Under the pieces are notes generated by a model. The model saw only the letters and a list, made by a program, of their open reading frames with translations, was not told where the DNA came from and searched no databases. A stretch of DNA of 64,000 bases from Bathymodiolus brooksi (Eukaryota > Mollusca > Bivalvia > Mytilida > Modiolidae): positions 36,627,804 through 36,691,803 of the forward strand of contig OY804579.1 in assembly GCA_963680875.1 (NCBI GenBank), in the 5' to 3' direction. Shown here one piece after another: positions 36,369 to 51,200 of this stretch; positions within the stretch are counted from its first letter, which is position 1, and each line of letters begins with the position of its first letter. A program made the position numbers and the translations under genes.

Positions 36369-36514
36369 ATTACTGCACTTGAACGAGATCAATATGAGGT
36401 TTTATGGAGCAGAGTACAACAATATTGAACGAGGCGGAGGCGAATGCCGAGTTCAATATTGTTGTACTCTGCTCCATAAAACCTCATATTGATCAAGTTC
36501 AAGTGTAGTAATTG
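36369..36514. mobile_element. Palindromic foldback 1
   Basis: Arms 36369-36430 and 36451-36514 are nearly perfect inverted repeats (for example 'gagcagagtacaacaatatt' and its complement), with a 20-base loop. Arms this well matched suggest a young MITE or a replication-generated foldback. Confidence 0.85.
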
Positions 36515-36517
36515 TTT

Positions 36518-36945
36518 TATTACATACGGCTCTATTTTACTCTTAATTTTGAAATTTTATGAAAACTGAAATTTTTGAAACTTTTTGAAAATTTTATCAT
36601 TTTGATTTTTTTTTTAAATAGTATGAAATTTTTGAAAGTTGAAATTTTATGAAAATTTTGAATTTAAAAAAAAAATGAAATTTTCAAATTTGTTAAAAAA
36701 CATTTTTCAAATTTTATGAAATTTTCTAACATATTGATTAGCAAAAAGCAATTTCTGTGCAATAAAAAACCATATTGCACTCTCGTGCCACGTAATTTCA
36801 TTCATTGATTTTGCACGAGAGTGCAATATGATTATTTATTGCACAAAAATTGCTTTTTGCTAATCAATATGTTAGAAAATGGAATGTCACGTGTATTGCT
36901 TCTGGCCAATAGAAAAACAGTAAAATAGAGCCTTATGTAATAATA
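36518..36945. mobile_element. TIR element enclosing palindromic foldback 2
   Basis: Terminal 'ttattacatacggctctatt' at the left pairs with the right end, whose complement reads 'ttattacataaggctctatt'. Inside, arms 36724-36788 and 36813-36876 form a second long hairpin ('gcacgagagtgcaatatg' and its complement at the stem top). Between them is an A/T-rich stretch of 'gaaatttt' motifs (36550-36725). It abuts foldback 1. Confidence 0.8.
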
Positions 36946-37053
36946 TATTTTATTTCCATCTTAGAATGTTGCACTCATCCAAACCTCATTTTAGTTTTCC
37001 CTTGTTCAACTGCACATGTATGTGTTCTGCACACACAAAGCATAATTTGAAAT

Positions 37054-37189
37054 AAAACATTACATTTAGTGGTTTGATACCGTAACAATAAACGTAAAAC
37101 ATTACATTTAGTGGTTTGATACCATGGCAATAAACATAAAACATTACATTTAGTGGTTTGATACCATGGCAATAAACATAAAACATTAT
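37054..37189. repeat. 42-bp tandem repeat, about 3 copies
   Basis: The unit starts 'aaaacattacatttagtggt' and continues 'ttgatacc'. It lies about 700 bases beyond gene 1's stop codon. ORFs across it are artefacts of the period being a multiple of three. Confidence 0.92.
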
Positions 37190-37706
37190 ACAATTATTGA
37201 CTGCGTCCGAGGACAACAGCTGTTGTTCGAGGAATTACCAGTCTATAACTGATTTGTTATACCTTATCATATTCAATGCTTTCTATTTCTTTTCTTTTCC
37301 TGTTTTTAGTTTTACTGACTTATCGCGACCAGCTTATCAATTATTTTTCGTTTCGTTTAAAATCTCCTTCATTTCATCTTCAGACAGATCGGCGAACCTG
37401 GATGTCGCCATTTTTGTTTTTAGTAAACGTTACACAGACGACAGGAAATCACGTGACATACGCGTGCAGCTATTTTAAGTAACCAATAAAAGCAGGGCAA
37501 GCGGTCAACAGATCGGACCTGGTCCAACAGACCGAAAATTGTTGACGGTCAACAGATTGCTGATTCAAAGATTTTTAGATTTTTAAAAAAACAGTAAAAT
37601 GTTGATTTTTAATCCTAATACATTTATATAGAGAAAAAATTATAAGGTATAACAATACATTTTGTCAGTTTGTTTTCTCTTGACTTTAATATTGTCTCCC
37701 GTCCCT

Positions 37707-37712
37707 TTTATT
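37707..37712 (-). other. Possible polyadenylation signal of iGluR gene 1
   Basis: AATAAA is read on the minus strand about 160 bases after the stop codon. The position suits a 3' UTR, but the region is AT-rich, so the hexamer could be a chance match. Confidence 0.3.
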
Positions 37713-37868
37713 TAGCATTCCACCTTGAAAGCGACATTTATACAATAAAATTCAAATGTTTACAGTACAAATAAATATATTTAAGAAATATCACCAAATA
37801 CACTGAGCTATCAGTATTGTATAACTAAATATATATCTTATATCCCATTGTATCATTCTTTATATGCT

Positions 37869-38184
37869 CTATCTCTGTGTGTAATTTGTGTTCGCGTTCT
37901 TGCTTGTTTTTCTCTGAATACTTATTTTCCTCAAGAGCTGATTTTTCATCGGTGTGATGTACATGGAATACCTCTTATTACACATTTGAGAGAACAAATT
38001 AAGAACAAACACGGTGATAGATAAACCAACAACGCCAACGTAGACATAAAATAACCCAGCGATACTGTCCATGTCTAATGGCTTGGCACCACCAGTACGG
38101 GATGCATATGAACACGTGTTTATCTTTGGCCACCATTTGTCTCTCCATCTTTCAGTCATACCTGCTTCTTGCATTTTCATAATG
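37869..38184 (-). CDS. iGluR gene 1 last exon: end of S2, M4 and C-terminus
   Basis: The exon is 316 nt including the stop codon at 37869-37871, with its acceptor at 38186-38185. It encodes [20 protein letters not shown], then C429, which would pair with C373. M4 follows (about 447-470, [20 protein letters not shown]) and then a tail of about 39 residues rich in Lys and Arg. No PDZ-binding C-terminus is obvious; the last residues are NYTQR. Confidence 0.94.
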
Positions 38185-41100
38185 CTGAAAATATATTTCT
38201 TTGATTAGTATTTTATTTTTTCTATAATTAGTTACTTCATATATTTGAAAGGAATGATGTTTGTAAATTTGTGTTTTGTTTGTTTTTGAAAAGAAAAAAC
38301 AATACAAGTTTTATTACGTGCATCAGATTGAACATTGTACTATTGTCACTGATTAAGCATGTAATACAGTCATTAACTCCGAGTTTTCCTGATTATATCA
38401 TAGGTACCTATCTATGCACATTGGTTATTTTTGGGTTATTGGATTATTTGTTAATAACTATTGATCTAAAAATAACAAGAACGCTATTGAACTGCAATCG
38501 GCAGTCATGTTTGTGTACTATATTGATTCTTGTTTATTATATCTTAACAACACTGATTTTCTTCTCTCTTTTCTAGCCGAATCAGTTAGATCTCTCGTGG
38601 AATCTAGAAGTAGTTTTGCATCCGTCGCCATTTTCCACGTTAGTAGTAGGAAATAAATCGGAGCGTAATCTGAATAATCATGAGATATTGTCGTAATTTT
38701 CCGGAGATATTTTCACCAAATAAATCAAAATATTATAATTCTATATTATCCAAACGTTCTGTTTATCGTTTATTTATGATTCTAATATATTTCCTGTCAA
38801 AAATATTTGTGTTGAAAAAAAATAACCCACATCGTAAAAACTATACTAATTTATTAACTTATTTCAAAGAACTAAACTTCATGTTACTATAACACAAATA
38901 ATGAAAATCGAATGCCCTTACTTCAAATTAAAAGCTTCTTTGAACGGTGCATGTTCTGGAACGACAAATCCAAGACCAGCCTGATTGAAGACTTCATCTG
39001 CTAGAGCAAGTGTTTCACAATCCTGAAGCTGAACAAATTCTAACTGACTTATGTCCGTCATGAATGCATATTTGCCTTTCCTTGTTAAATCTACTGCCTC
39101 TGATCGAGTTGTTACGTAAGGCATATCCGACATTTTCTCCCAAACCTTTCTGTAGATACCAGAGTGTGCATTCTGAAAGGATATACAATATTAGTAGTTA
39201 ACGAGCTCGATCAAATCTAGTGCTATGTGTACTCGACTCACGCAGAGGATACATTCAGTGGAATATAAACGTGGTTCACAGGGAGGGGAGGATAACATGA
39301 TGGATATAGACATAGTTTATGAGGTCGTTAAGCATCAAGGATATATATATATGGTTCACGAGTACACTAAGCATCAATGTGATATGAACGTGGTTCACGA
39401 GGTCACTATAAGCATCAAATTAAAATGTGGCCGTCATGGTTGTGATCGTATGATAGTTGGACTTACAACTACCATTGCAATCAGTGCCTATCACCACTAT
39501 CGTTGTGAGTTCAAATCCTTCTCATGCGAGGTGTACTCGATATAGCATTATGTGATAAAGTTTGCCTGTGGCTTGAGGCAGGTGACTTGGTTTTCTCCTG
39601 GTACTCCGGTTTCCACCACCAATAAAAGTGATCGTCACAATATAACTTAAATAGTATTGACAGAGGTGTTAAACACTATTACCTTAACCCCCCCCCCCCC
39701 CCTCAATTCAACATAGACGTGGTTCTTGTACTGTCCTAACATCAACAGGATATAGAGGTTGTCCTTAAACATTAACGGGTTATGAGGTCACTAAAACATT
39801 AATGTGATATAGAAAAGGTACATGAAGTCACAAAATATCAATGTAACATAGACGTGGCTTATGTGGTGGTTAAACATCAGCGAAATACAGACTTGGGTCA
39901 TGAGGCCGTAGCTTTATAGATCGCCAAATCTCAGTGGGGTTATATAAATAATTAATGAGGTGAATAAAGTTAATGGATATAATGATAAACAAATAATACC
40001 ACATCGTCAGACCAGTTCTAAATCAATCCAAAAAATCGTTGAAAGAGAGATCAAATTGACTTGCAACAGTTCGGTGGTTTTCTCCGGGTACTTCGGTTTC
40101 CTCCACCAATAGAATTGACCGCCACAATATAACTGATATATTGTTGAAAGTGGCATTAAACACCATAAACCATAAACCACAACCATAAAAGCTATGAAAA
40201 ATTGACACCATACTTCTTTAAAAATGTAATTTTTTCAACAACCTCCATCAATAAAACTGACCGCCACAATATAACTGATATATTGTTGAAAGTGGCGTTA
40301 AACACCATAAACCTAACCAAACCAAAATCTAATGCAAAAATTGTAGAAACAGGGAAAATAGATACCCTTAAAAGACAAAGACATGCCGGTTCACTTTTCT
40401 TGGTTGGTACCGCCACTTCAATAAACAGTGGCGGCATTAAATAACAGTTCTTATAATTATACTTTTATTCAAAAACCAAATCCAATAAAATGTAAATATC
40501 AAATTTAATTCGTACGACGCGTTTCTGGAATAACCTTCATCAGGTCCGCTCAAAGAAAAATAGTTTAGAGTCAAATAATTCAAAAGTCTTTGGGACCAAG
40601 AAAACCAAAAAGCATAAATATATTGACAGAAATCAGTTAAGATCACCTATGGCTGAGGGAGGAGAACCTTAGTTTTAATAATAAATATATGATTTAGGAA
40701 CTGTAAATTTAGATAACAAATTATATCTAATAAACCATGCGGGACCATGTTAGTGCCAAAGCAGTTAAAATGAAACAAACGGTGCTATGAGTTATTAAGC
40801 ATTCTAACATGACGTCCTTCTTTAAGCTTTGTAGACAAACGAGCGATTTATCGATGGTATAATCTACATTCGCACATGCGCCGGTGAATGTGACTGACTT
40901 TTCCATTGGCAGCATAAATTGTTTGTGACATTTTCCGCAAACGTGAATATAAATTACCGTCTTCCAATCAAAGTCTACTGCCGTATTTGTACTCAGAATC
41001 GAAATAAATCATGGACCGCCAACCCATGTTAAAACTCCCAACACATTCTGGCTTCCATGATTTATTTCTTAATTATTCAGTATGTTAATTGTTGATTGAA

Positions 41101-44100
41101 CTGAAACAAATTGAACGGAAATCCAAGAGTAAAGCTGAAATGAAAACTTTAAGCAGTCCAAATATGTTACAAATAAAAAAAAACAAAAACAAAGCAGTAT
41201 CCCACATTGCTCTGATTTCGTCTTTGAATAATATGAGGCAGGTGCAACCTGAAACGCTCTCGAAAAACAGTAATTTTTCTTCCTGTTTACAAAATATCAA
41301 GCTTGAAAATAACACTACCTAAAACTCTACAGCTGAAAACTTTGGATTTCTTGAAGCAGACGATCACAATGAATGAGAATGCGCAGTGGCAAATGATGAA
41401 AGATTCGGTGTTATTCGCTTTGAGATCGGGATTTTCCGTTTCATTGTTTCATTTTTATTTGAAAAAAAAATCGACTAGAGGTGTATTGTTCTGTATTTCT
41501 TCTTTTTTCTCGTTGCATCGATCACTTTATTTGCTACTCGCGCATTGTTTATATTGAAGATAGCTTAGGTCACGTGATTTGTCTTTTAATTTATTTCCGG
41601 TTGGCAGCCATGTTGTTGAACATTTTGAAGTGCATTAGTACGTAACCTATTCATACTTCTACCATTAACGTTCCCTTGGGGAGCGTATTATCATCAATGG
41701 ATTCTCGTTTAAAGGAAAATATATAATTGTTTTTCCATATAATTAAAAAACATATTAAGCTCAGTCAAAACATAAATAAACAATTGAATACAATGGTTCA
41801 TAAAGGGGTGGTAATTAACTCACCTCCCGGTCCATTAATTTTAACTTTTGTCACAAAATGAAATGAAATGTGTAGGCCTTTCCTGGCATATTACAATATA
41901 CGGTATATGGTAACCATGACATATACGAACAATACTGTTCATGTAGATGAAACAGTGACTAATTAAACGGAAACCCTACATTTTACCTGAAAGGAAAAGT
42001 TTTTAAAAATCCATGCTTTGCGATTACAAAAATAAACGGACCCTACGGTGTCTTTGAATAATTTCATCAATGTATTCTCGTTTAAATGAAAAAAATATTA
42101 ACTTTTTATATAGTTAAAATAATAATTTCAGTCAAAGCACAAATAAAATGCTTCCCTAAAGGGAGGTAATTAATACATTTCAAAGCTCGCGGTCCATTAA
42201 TTTTGGTGACAAAATAAATTAGAATACATATTATTGAAGTTGGAACTATTCGATCAAACATTTCTGGCATATTACCAAACCCGGTGTAAGATAACAACGA
42301 AATTCATAATTTTCAAAGAATACTGTCATCTTTGTTCGCATTTTTTTTCCAATTGTGATCTGATGTCGCGCACCTTAATCCGGTATTTGCAAAACTGATC
42401 TAAAATAAAAGACACGACTCATTTCTGGAATAACCTCCATCAGGTATGCACCTACATGTAGTCAAAGGTTTGAAGCCATTTAATGCAAATTGTATCCATT
42501 AGTTAATGTTAGTACAGGTAATAACTGCAATAGAACAAAGCAACGTGTTATCTGTCGGTTACAATTGTAAACTTTGATGCACTACAGTCTGATCTTTTTA
42601 TACTAGTGTTTGGATGTCACTCGGTATAAATGGTTAGTGATTACAGAAGCTAGCGTGAATACATGAAAACGACATTTTCAAAGTCAAAGGCTACATTATC
42701 TACCTTGATATATTACAAATATAACATGTTCATCTCTCCTGTTGATATACACCCGAGCTAATTTCTTTTTGCAAAATCACATACCTATTGTGTTTGTGAA
42801 TTTGCATAAGTTCAGCTCATGAACAGGAAAAGAGATTTCTCACACTAATTGTGTCGTAAGCTTTAAAACTAATGATTGACAACCCCATGGTGATTATTAG
42901 ATTAAGTGTTAGGTTTATGGGGCTAATGCTGCATTCAACAATATTTCAGCTATATCGTGGCGATCAGTTTTATTGGTGGATGAAACGGGAGTACCGGGAG
43001 ATCTTGCGGAAGTCACTGATAAACTTTATTCCATAATGTTGTATCGAGGGGTACACATTTCCTGAGCGGGATTCGAATTCAGAACGTTAGTGGTGATAGG
43101 TACTGATTGCATAGGTAGTCGTAAATCCAACTACCATACGATCACGACCACGACGACATCTGTGACTATTAAATTAAGAAAAGATTAAAAATACCAAAAG
43201 AGTAATCAGAAATAGAAAGACAAACAATACAATGGTCAAAAGAAATAGGACAAACAAGGATATACAAAACACTATTTAGAAAACATGAACCTCACTAAAA
43301 ACTGGGGGTGATCTCAGGTGTTCTGGAAAGGATAGTAGTTCTGCTCCACTCACAACAGTAATGCAAGCTGCATTCCTGTACATCTTCAAGCAATTTTTGT
43401 TAAAATAGAATAACTTTGATTTAATATCGGTTGAATGTGCTATATCAGTTTGGATGTTTAGCAGCAAAGAGATGACATGGATGTAGTACAAACAACAGTA
43501 CTAATACAAAGATATTAAAGATCAATACGACAAAACAAACTAGGACAGCACGTCCCAACAAAACCAGGGGCTTGGAACCATTTCCTCTAAATGGGGAAGC
43601 GTTTTGTGTTCTATATATGACATTCGTCAGCAGGGTGATAACTTTTCAAAGACAAAGAGTAAAAGTTGAAAAACATAACAGAAATGTAATTGCTATTTTT
43701 ATAGATTCATGCACATGTAGATTTCTTGCTTATATTTCAGCTACATAATACAGAAGTTGGAATCTGGTTATAAATACGAAACCATGTCAAATCTGAAGTT
43801 ACATGTTACAATTCATCATTGCATAAACATATTTTAAATATACACTGAATTCTAGTATTTACAATACCTTACTTTGAATAGGGTAGGAAGATTGGTTCCG
43901 GCCTTCACCAATGGTTTTATTTCGTCTTGTGCAACCAGTTCCGCCAAACTGTTAATCGGCTGTACAGTTATACTAACAGTTAGGTAAGCTGCCAGATTTG
44001 CTGTGTATGTTGACATCATCAATATTGTAAACACCCACCAACATCCTAGCATCACTCTTCCTGAGTTAGAGCTCGGTCGAGGATCTACCGCTGTGAAACA

Positions 44101-45207
44101 AAATGGTATGACCTTATTTGTATATATATTTTTTCATCTTTTGCATTTAAGGCAACACAGACTAGTTTGCAAAAAATACATTGTTGGTCTACGAGAAGTT
44201 TCTATTAGTTGCGAGTTTCAAAGATGGTGCATTCACCAATTAACCTTTTACCCTAGATTTCATTTCCTGTCACATGATTTCGATTGCCAATGTGTTCTTT
44301 CAAACGGGCAAGTTATGGCTCTCTTGTGGATGAAAGTGACAGATACAAATGTATGACACTAGTTTTTAGTGCATTTGTTAATACTTAGTATTAATCTTTC
44401 TGAAAACTGACACACATAGTAATTATTAAGACAATCGTAGAAACAGAGAAAAAATATCTAGCTCTAACACACATACCACATTACCGTTCACTTTAGACAT
44501 TACGGTAAAAAAAAATGCCAGGTTAAACTAGTTTTATGGGCCCAAATATCCCCTCTTAGGAAAAGAAACAGTTTACCAAACACAAATGAAACATACAAGA
44601 AAGGAAACAACATACGATAGGAACTCCAATATTATATCATTTTCGCTATATCCTTAGGACAAATTAGCACACTGTTGTATTTAACATAATCTAACTGAAA
44701 AGAAATATTTACACAAATTTATCCATTGGTTTGAAGAAATATTTATCGATAAAACTTGTCTTACGAAATTAATTAGCTGAATTTCACACCGACAAATGAG
44801 CTTAACTCACGGTAAATAACCTATATAAAATGTATGAACCCTGCATTTCACGTAAGGGACTGTTGTGTAAAATGATTTCTCCCATTATTACGGCGTTTTA
44901 ACCCCGCTGGAACCAGTGGTGGAATAATCTGTAATCCTCTAGAGGATTAAAATGTCTCGTGCCTTTCTCCGCATATTGTCAAATCGGTAATTTTGAAGGA
45001 TTTTGAAATAAAGTTCGTGTTAAATAATGGAAGAAACAAATTCTCCTTCAGATGCCGATTTGGGTTACGATATTTCTCCGCTCTCGAGAGTTAAATTTAA
45101 AATTTTAACTCTCTTGAGTGGAGAAATATCGTAACCCACGGGCAACTGAAGGAGAATCTATATAACACTGTGTGAATATTTTATTGTAATTCTAAGGGGC
45201 TGTTGTT

Positions 45208-45244
<37 letters not shown>

Positions 45245-48200
45245 CAAATATGCATATTGTCATTTCTATATGCTCTATTTAAAAGGTATTTAATTAGAAG
45301 CTCGACCTTGCACCGGAAATATTTGTTTTACATTATATAATTTGAAAGGGTGTAAACAGAAATGTTTACTTAAACTCCGTAGCATGTCTTCATAAACCAA
45401 TTCCAACCAAGTTCTTGTAATCGTTACGAAAATAGTTCAATTTATTGTACCTCAGTATATGAACATCACTACAAATTTTCTACATTAAAATTGCTATTTT
45501 TCTCCTTTTCCAGTTGTTTGACTATTGAGCGGTCCATAGTTTTATAAGACTATGGACCGGCAATGTGAATCGTTTTCACGGATTTTTATAATGAGGGTTT
45601 GGTATTTTTATAATGAGGGTTTGGTATTTTTATGATGAGGGTTTAGTATTTTTATAATGAGGGTTTGGTATTTTTTAGCACCATGTTGGATTAGATTATT
45701 AAAAAGTTCCTCTTTGTAACAAAAAAGGTCACTGTTTGTTGTTAATAATATTGTTGACTTAATTGCCTTTTTTACTGCAAAATGGTGCTCTCTTAAACAA
45801 AAGTCTTGCACTTTTACACAGAGGAGATTAAATGTTCATGGGACAATATTCAAATGTGTACATTGTTGCTCTTCTTCATCTTGTAGTCATCATGTAAATT
45901 TATGTTGAAGTCTACTTTCTCAAAAGAATCAAACTCTTATGAATGACTGGGGAAATAGCATAAACATGTCCATGAGACAATATTCAGATTTATAATGCAA
46001 CATACTGGCAAGAGATGCGTGATTTTATTTGTCTTTATCATTTTGAGGTGATCATTCAACTATGAGTCTAATGTTTTTCGGAAAAATAAAATACTTATAG
46101 ACTGTGTATTCGGGAATAGCAAGTGTGTTGTCCCCTCGACCCTGACTATTGACCTCGGCTTCGCCTCGGTCAATAGTCAGTGTCTCGGGGACAACACACT
46201 TGCTATTCCCTCACTCATATCCAGTCAATAAGTATATAATATTCAAAATATGGTCAATGTGTTAGGCAGTGTCTCAAATATTGTATTTGCTTATTGGCAA
46301 GGTAGCGAATGTTTTGCTTAGGGAAGTTTAACAATTGAAATTAAGAAATAATCGCAGATCACGATATTGGGATTGTCGACATCAGGCAAAAATACAAGGT
46401 AGGAGCGACCATAATATGCAGTAATTATTTCCTGTAATTTTACCTTTTTGGAATTTATGACGGAAGTTTGACCAGCTGCAGAAAAAAACCTAACTTGTTT
46501 GTATTCCAAGCAAACTCACCATTTAATGACATCATTAATTAAATAATGCATTATGAAGTATTCCAGAGTACGTGTTTTACCTCGATCTATGTGGGAGTGT
46601 CGTATTGTTTAAAGTATATTAATTTCAGCTATTCAGAAATATAATATCTTTAATTTCACATGCAAGATGAACTTTTAGACTGCTTTACAATCAATTTATG
46701 ATTATTGTATTAATATATGATATTGACTAAGTGTCAAGTTATTGTACAATTAAATAGATTATCATTAACTCTTCAATTAGGGCTTGATGATGCTTGACGT
46801 ATCCTACTAGTGAGAAATGATTGAGTGTTTCTGCTATTATAACAAAATAAACAAGGTATAATTATAACGTTAAATGGAATTTTAGCTATATCAATCAACA
46901 AAATAAAATAGTATTAGCTGTTGGATTCTAGACAGTTCATGATTTCAGGCTATGTTAGACTAGGTTAGGGCACTTTCAACAATATTTCAATTACTACGTG
47001 GCAGTCAGTTTCATTGGTGGAGTAAACCGGAGTACCCAGAGAAAACATAATGTTCCATCGAGTACACCTCGCCTGAGCGGGATTCGAACTCACAACGTTA
47101 ATATTAATAAATTGTGCTTCAATATGGTATATTAATAAAAAGAAAACAAAACTACCATTCTATCGGAACATTTCTAAAAGCCAATCCAAAAATAGTGGAA
47201 ACTGAGGCAAAATCGATGAGCCTAACATAGATATATACATGACCACCTAACATAGATATATACATGACCACCTAACATAGATATATACATGACCACCTAA
47301 CATAGATATATACATGACCACCTAACATAGATATATACATGACCACCTAACATAGATATATACATGACCACCTAACATAGATATATACATGACCACCTAA
47401 CATAGATATATACATGACCACCTAACATAGATATATACATGACCACCTAACATAGATATATACATGACCACCTAACATAGATATATACATGACTACCTAA
47501 CATAGATGTATACATGACCACCTAACATAGATATATACATGACCACCTAACATAGATATATACATGACCACCTAACATAGATATATACATGACCACCTAA
47601 CATAGATATATACATGACCACCTAACATAGATATATACATGACCACCTAACATAGATATATATATGACCACCTAACATAGATATATACATGACCACCTAA
47701 CATAGATATATACATGACCACCTAACATAGATATATACATGATCACCTAACATAGATATATACATGACCACCTAACATGGATATATACATGACCACCTAA
47801 CATAGATATATACATGACCACCTAGCATAGATATATACATGACCACCTAACATAGATATATACATGACCACCTAACATAGATATATACATGACCACCTAA
47901 CATAGATATATACATGACCACCTAACATAGATATATACATGACCACCTAACATAGATATATACATAACCATCTAACATAGATATATACATGACCACCTAA
48001 CATAGATGTATACATAACCACCTAACATAGATATATACATGACCACCTAACATAGATATATACATGACCACCTAACATAGATATATACATGACCACCTAA
48101 CATAGATATATACATGACCACCTAACATAGATATATACATGACCACCTAACATAGATATATACATGAACACCTAACATAGATATATACATGACCACCTAA

Positions 48201-51200
48201 CATAGATATATACATGACCACCTAACATAGATATATACATGACCACCTAACATAGATATATACATGACCACCTAACATAGATATATACATGACCACCTAA
48301 CATAGATATATACATGATCACCTAACATAGATATATACATGACCACCTAACATAGATATATACATGACCACCTAGCATAGATATATACATGACCACCTAA
48401 CATAGATATATACATGACCACCTAACATAGATATATACATGACCACCTAACATAGATATATACATGACCACCTAACATAGATATATACATGACCACCTAA
48501 CATAGATATATACATGACCACCTAACATAGATATATACATGACCACCTAACATAGATATATGCATGACCACCTAACATAGATATATACACGACCACCTAA
48601 CATAGATATATACATGACCACCTAACATAGATATATACATGACCACCTAACATAGATATATACATGACCACCTAACATAGATATATACATGACCACCTAA
48701 CATAGATATATCCATGACCACCTAACATAGATATATACACGACCACCTAACATAGATATATACATGACCACCTAACATAGATATATACATGACCACCTAG
48801 CATAGATATATACATGACCACCTAACATAGATATATACACGACCACCTAACATAGATATATACATGACCACCTAACATAGATATATACATGACCACCTAA
48901 CATAGATATATACATGACCACCTAGCATAGATATATACATGACCACCTAACATAGATATATACATGACCACCTAACATAGATATATACATGACCACCTAG
49001 CATAGATATATACATGACCACCTAACATAGATATATACATGACCACCTAGCATAGATATATACATGACCACCTAACATAGATATATACATGACCACCTAA
49101 CATAGATATATATATGACCACCTAACATAGATATATACATGACCACCTAACATAGATATATACATGACCACCTAGCATAGATATATACATGACCACCTTA
49201 CATAGATATATACACGACCACCTAACATAGATATATACATGACCACCTAACATAGATATATACATGACCACCTAACATAGATATATACATGACCACCTAG
49301 CATAGATATATACATGATCACCTAACATAGATATATACATGACCACCTAGCATAGATATATACATGACCACCTAACATAGATATATACATGACCACCTAA
49401 CATAGATATATATATGACCACCTAACATAGATATATACATGACCACCTAACATAGATATATACATGACCACCTAACATAGATATATACATGACCACCTAA
49501 CATAGATATATACATGACCACCTAACATAGATATATACATGACCACCTAACATAGATATATACATGACCACCTAACATAGATATATACATGACCCCCTAA
49601 CATAGATATATACATGACCACCTAACATAGATATATACATGACCACCTAACATAGATATATACATGACCACCTAACATAGATATATACATGACCACCTAA
49701 CATAGATATATACATGACCACCTAACATAGATATATACATGACCACCTAACATAGATATATACATGACCACCTAACATAGATATATACATGACCACCTAA
49801 CATAGATATATACATGACCACCTAACATAGATATATACATGACCACCTAACATAGATATATACATAACCATCTAACATAGATATATACATGACCACCTAA
49901 CATAGATGTATACATAACCACCTAACATAGATATATACATGACCACCTAACATAGATATATACATGACCACCTAACATAGATATATACATGACCACCTAA
50001 CATAGATATATACATGACCACCTAACATAGATATATACATGACCACCTAACATAGATATATACATGAACACCTAACATAGATATATACATGACCACCTAA
50101 CATAGATATATACATGACCACCTAACATAGATATATCCATGACCACCTAACATAGATATATACACGACCACCTAACATAGATATATACATGACCACCTAA
50201 CATAGATATATACATGACCACCTAGCATAGATATATACATGACCACCTAACATAGATATATACACGACCACCTAACATAGATATATACATGACCACCTAA
50301 CATAGATATATACATGACCACCTAACATAGATATATACATGACCACCTAGCATAGATATATACATGACCACCTAACATAGATATATACATGACCACCTAA
50401 CATAGATATATACATGACCACCTAACATAGATATATACATGACCACCTAACATAGATATATACATGACCACCTAACATAGATATATACATGACCACCTAG
50501 CATAGATATATACATGACCACCTAACATAGATATATACATGACCACCTAACATAGATATATACATGACCACCTAGCATAGATATATACATGACCACCTAA
50601 CATAGATATATACATGACCACCTAACATAGATATATATATGACCACCTAACATAGATATATACATGACCACCTAACATAGATATATACATGACCACCTAG
50701 CATAGATATATACATGACCACCTTACATAGATATATACACGACCACCTAACATAGATATATACATGACCACCTAACATAGATATATACATGACCACCTAA
50801 CATAGATATATACATGACCACCTAGCATAGATATATACATGATCACCTAACATAGATATATACATGACCACCTAGCATAGATATATACATGACCACCTAA
50901 CATAGATATATACATGACCACCTAACATAGATATATATATGACCACCTAACATAGATATATACATGACCACCTAACATAGATATATACATGACCACCTAA
51001 CATAGATATATACATGACCACCTAACATAGATATATACATGACCACCTAACATAGATATATACATGACCACCTAACATAGATATATACATGACCACCTAA
51101 CATAGATATATGCATGACCACCTAACATAGATATATACACGACCACCTTACATAGATATATACATGACCACCTAACATGGATATATACATGACCACCTAA

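Larger units (their letters stand above)
38185..43872 (-). other. Introns of gene 1 between M3, S2 and M4 exons, repeat-filled
   Basis: This covers the 737-bp intron 38185-38921 (nothing recognised) and the 4.7-kb intron 39173-43872. The larger intron holds SINE-B copies (39425-39690, 40065-40330, 42915-43140), a family E fragment (40310-40445), family D fragments (40490-40690, 42400-42480), a MITE F copy (40884-41075), a diverged direct duplication (41690-41950 and 42060-42310) and a family C fragment (43190-43350). The stretch 41090-41660 shows nothing I recognise. Confidence 0.7.

Noticed and set aside
36975..37216. Two minus-strand ORFs of repeated 'GIKPLNVMFYVYC' type text
   Set aside because: They arise from the 42-bp tandem repeat, whose length is a multiple of three, and two frames are open at once.
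38271..38576. Plus-strand 101-codon hydrophobic ORF
   Set aside because: It lies antisense inside a 737-bp intron of gene 1, with AT-rich composition giving Leu/Ile/Phe runs by chance.
40023..40444. Several overlapping ORFs on both strands
   Set aside because: They are fragments of SINE B tails and a family E piece.
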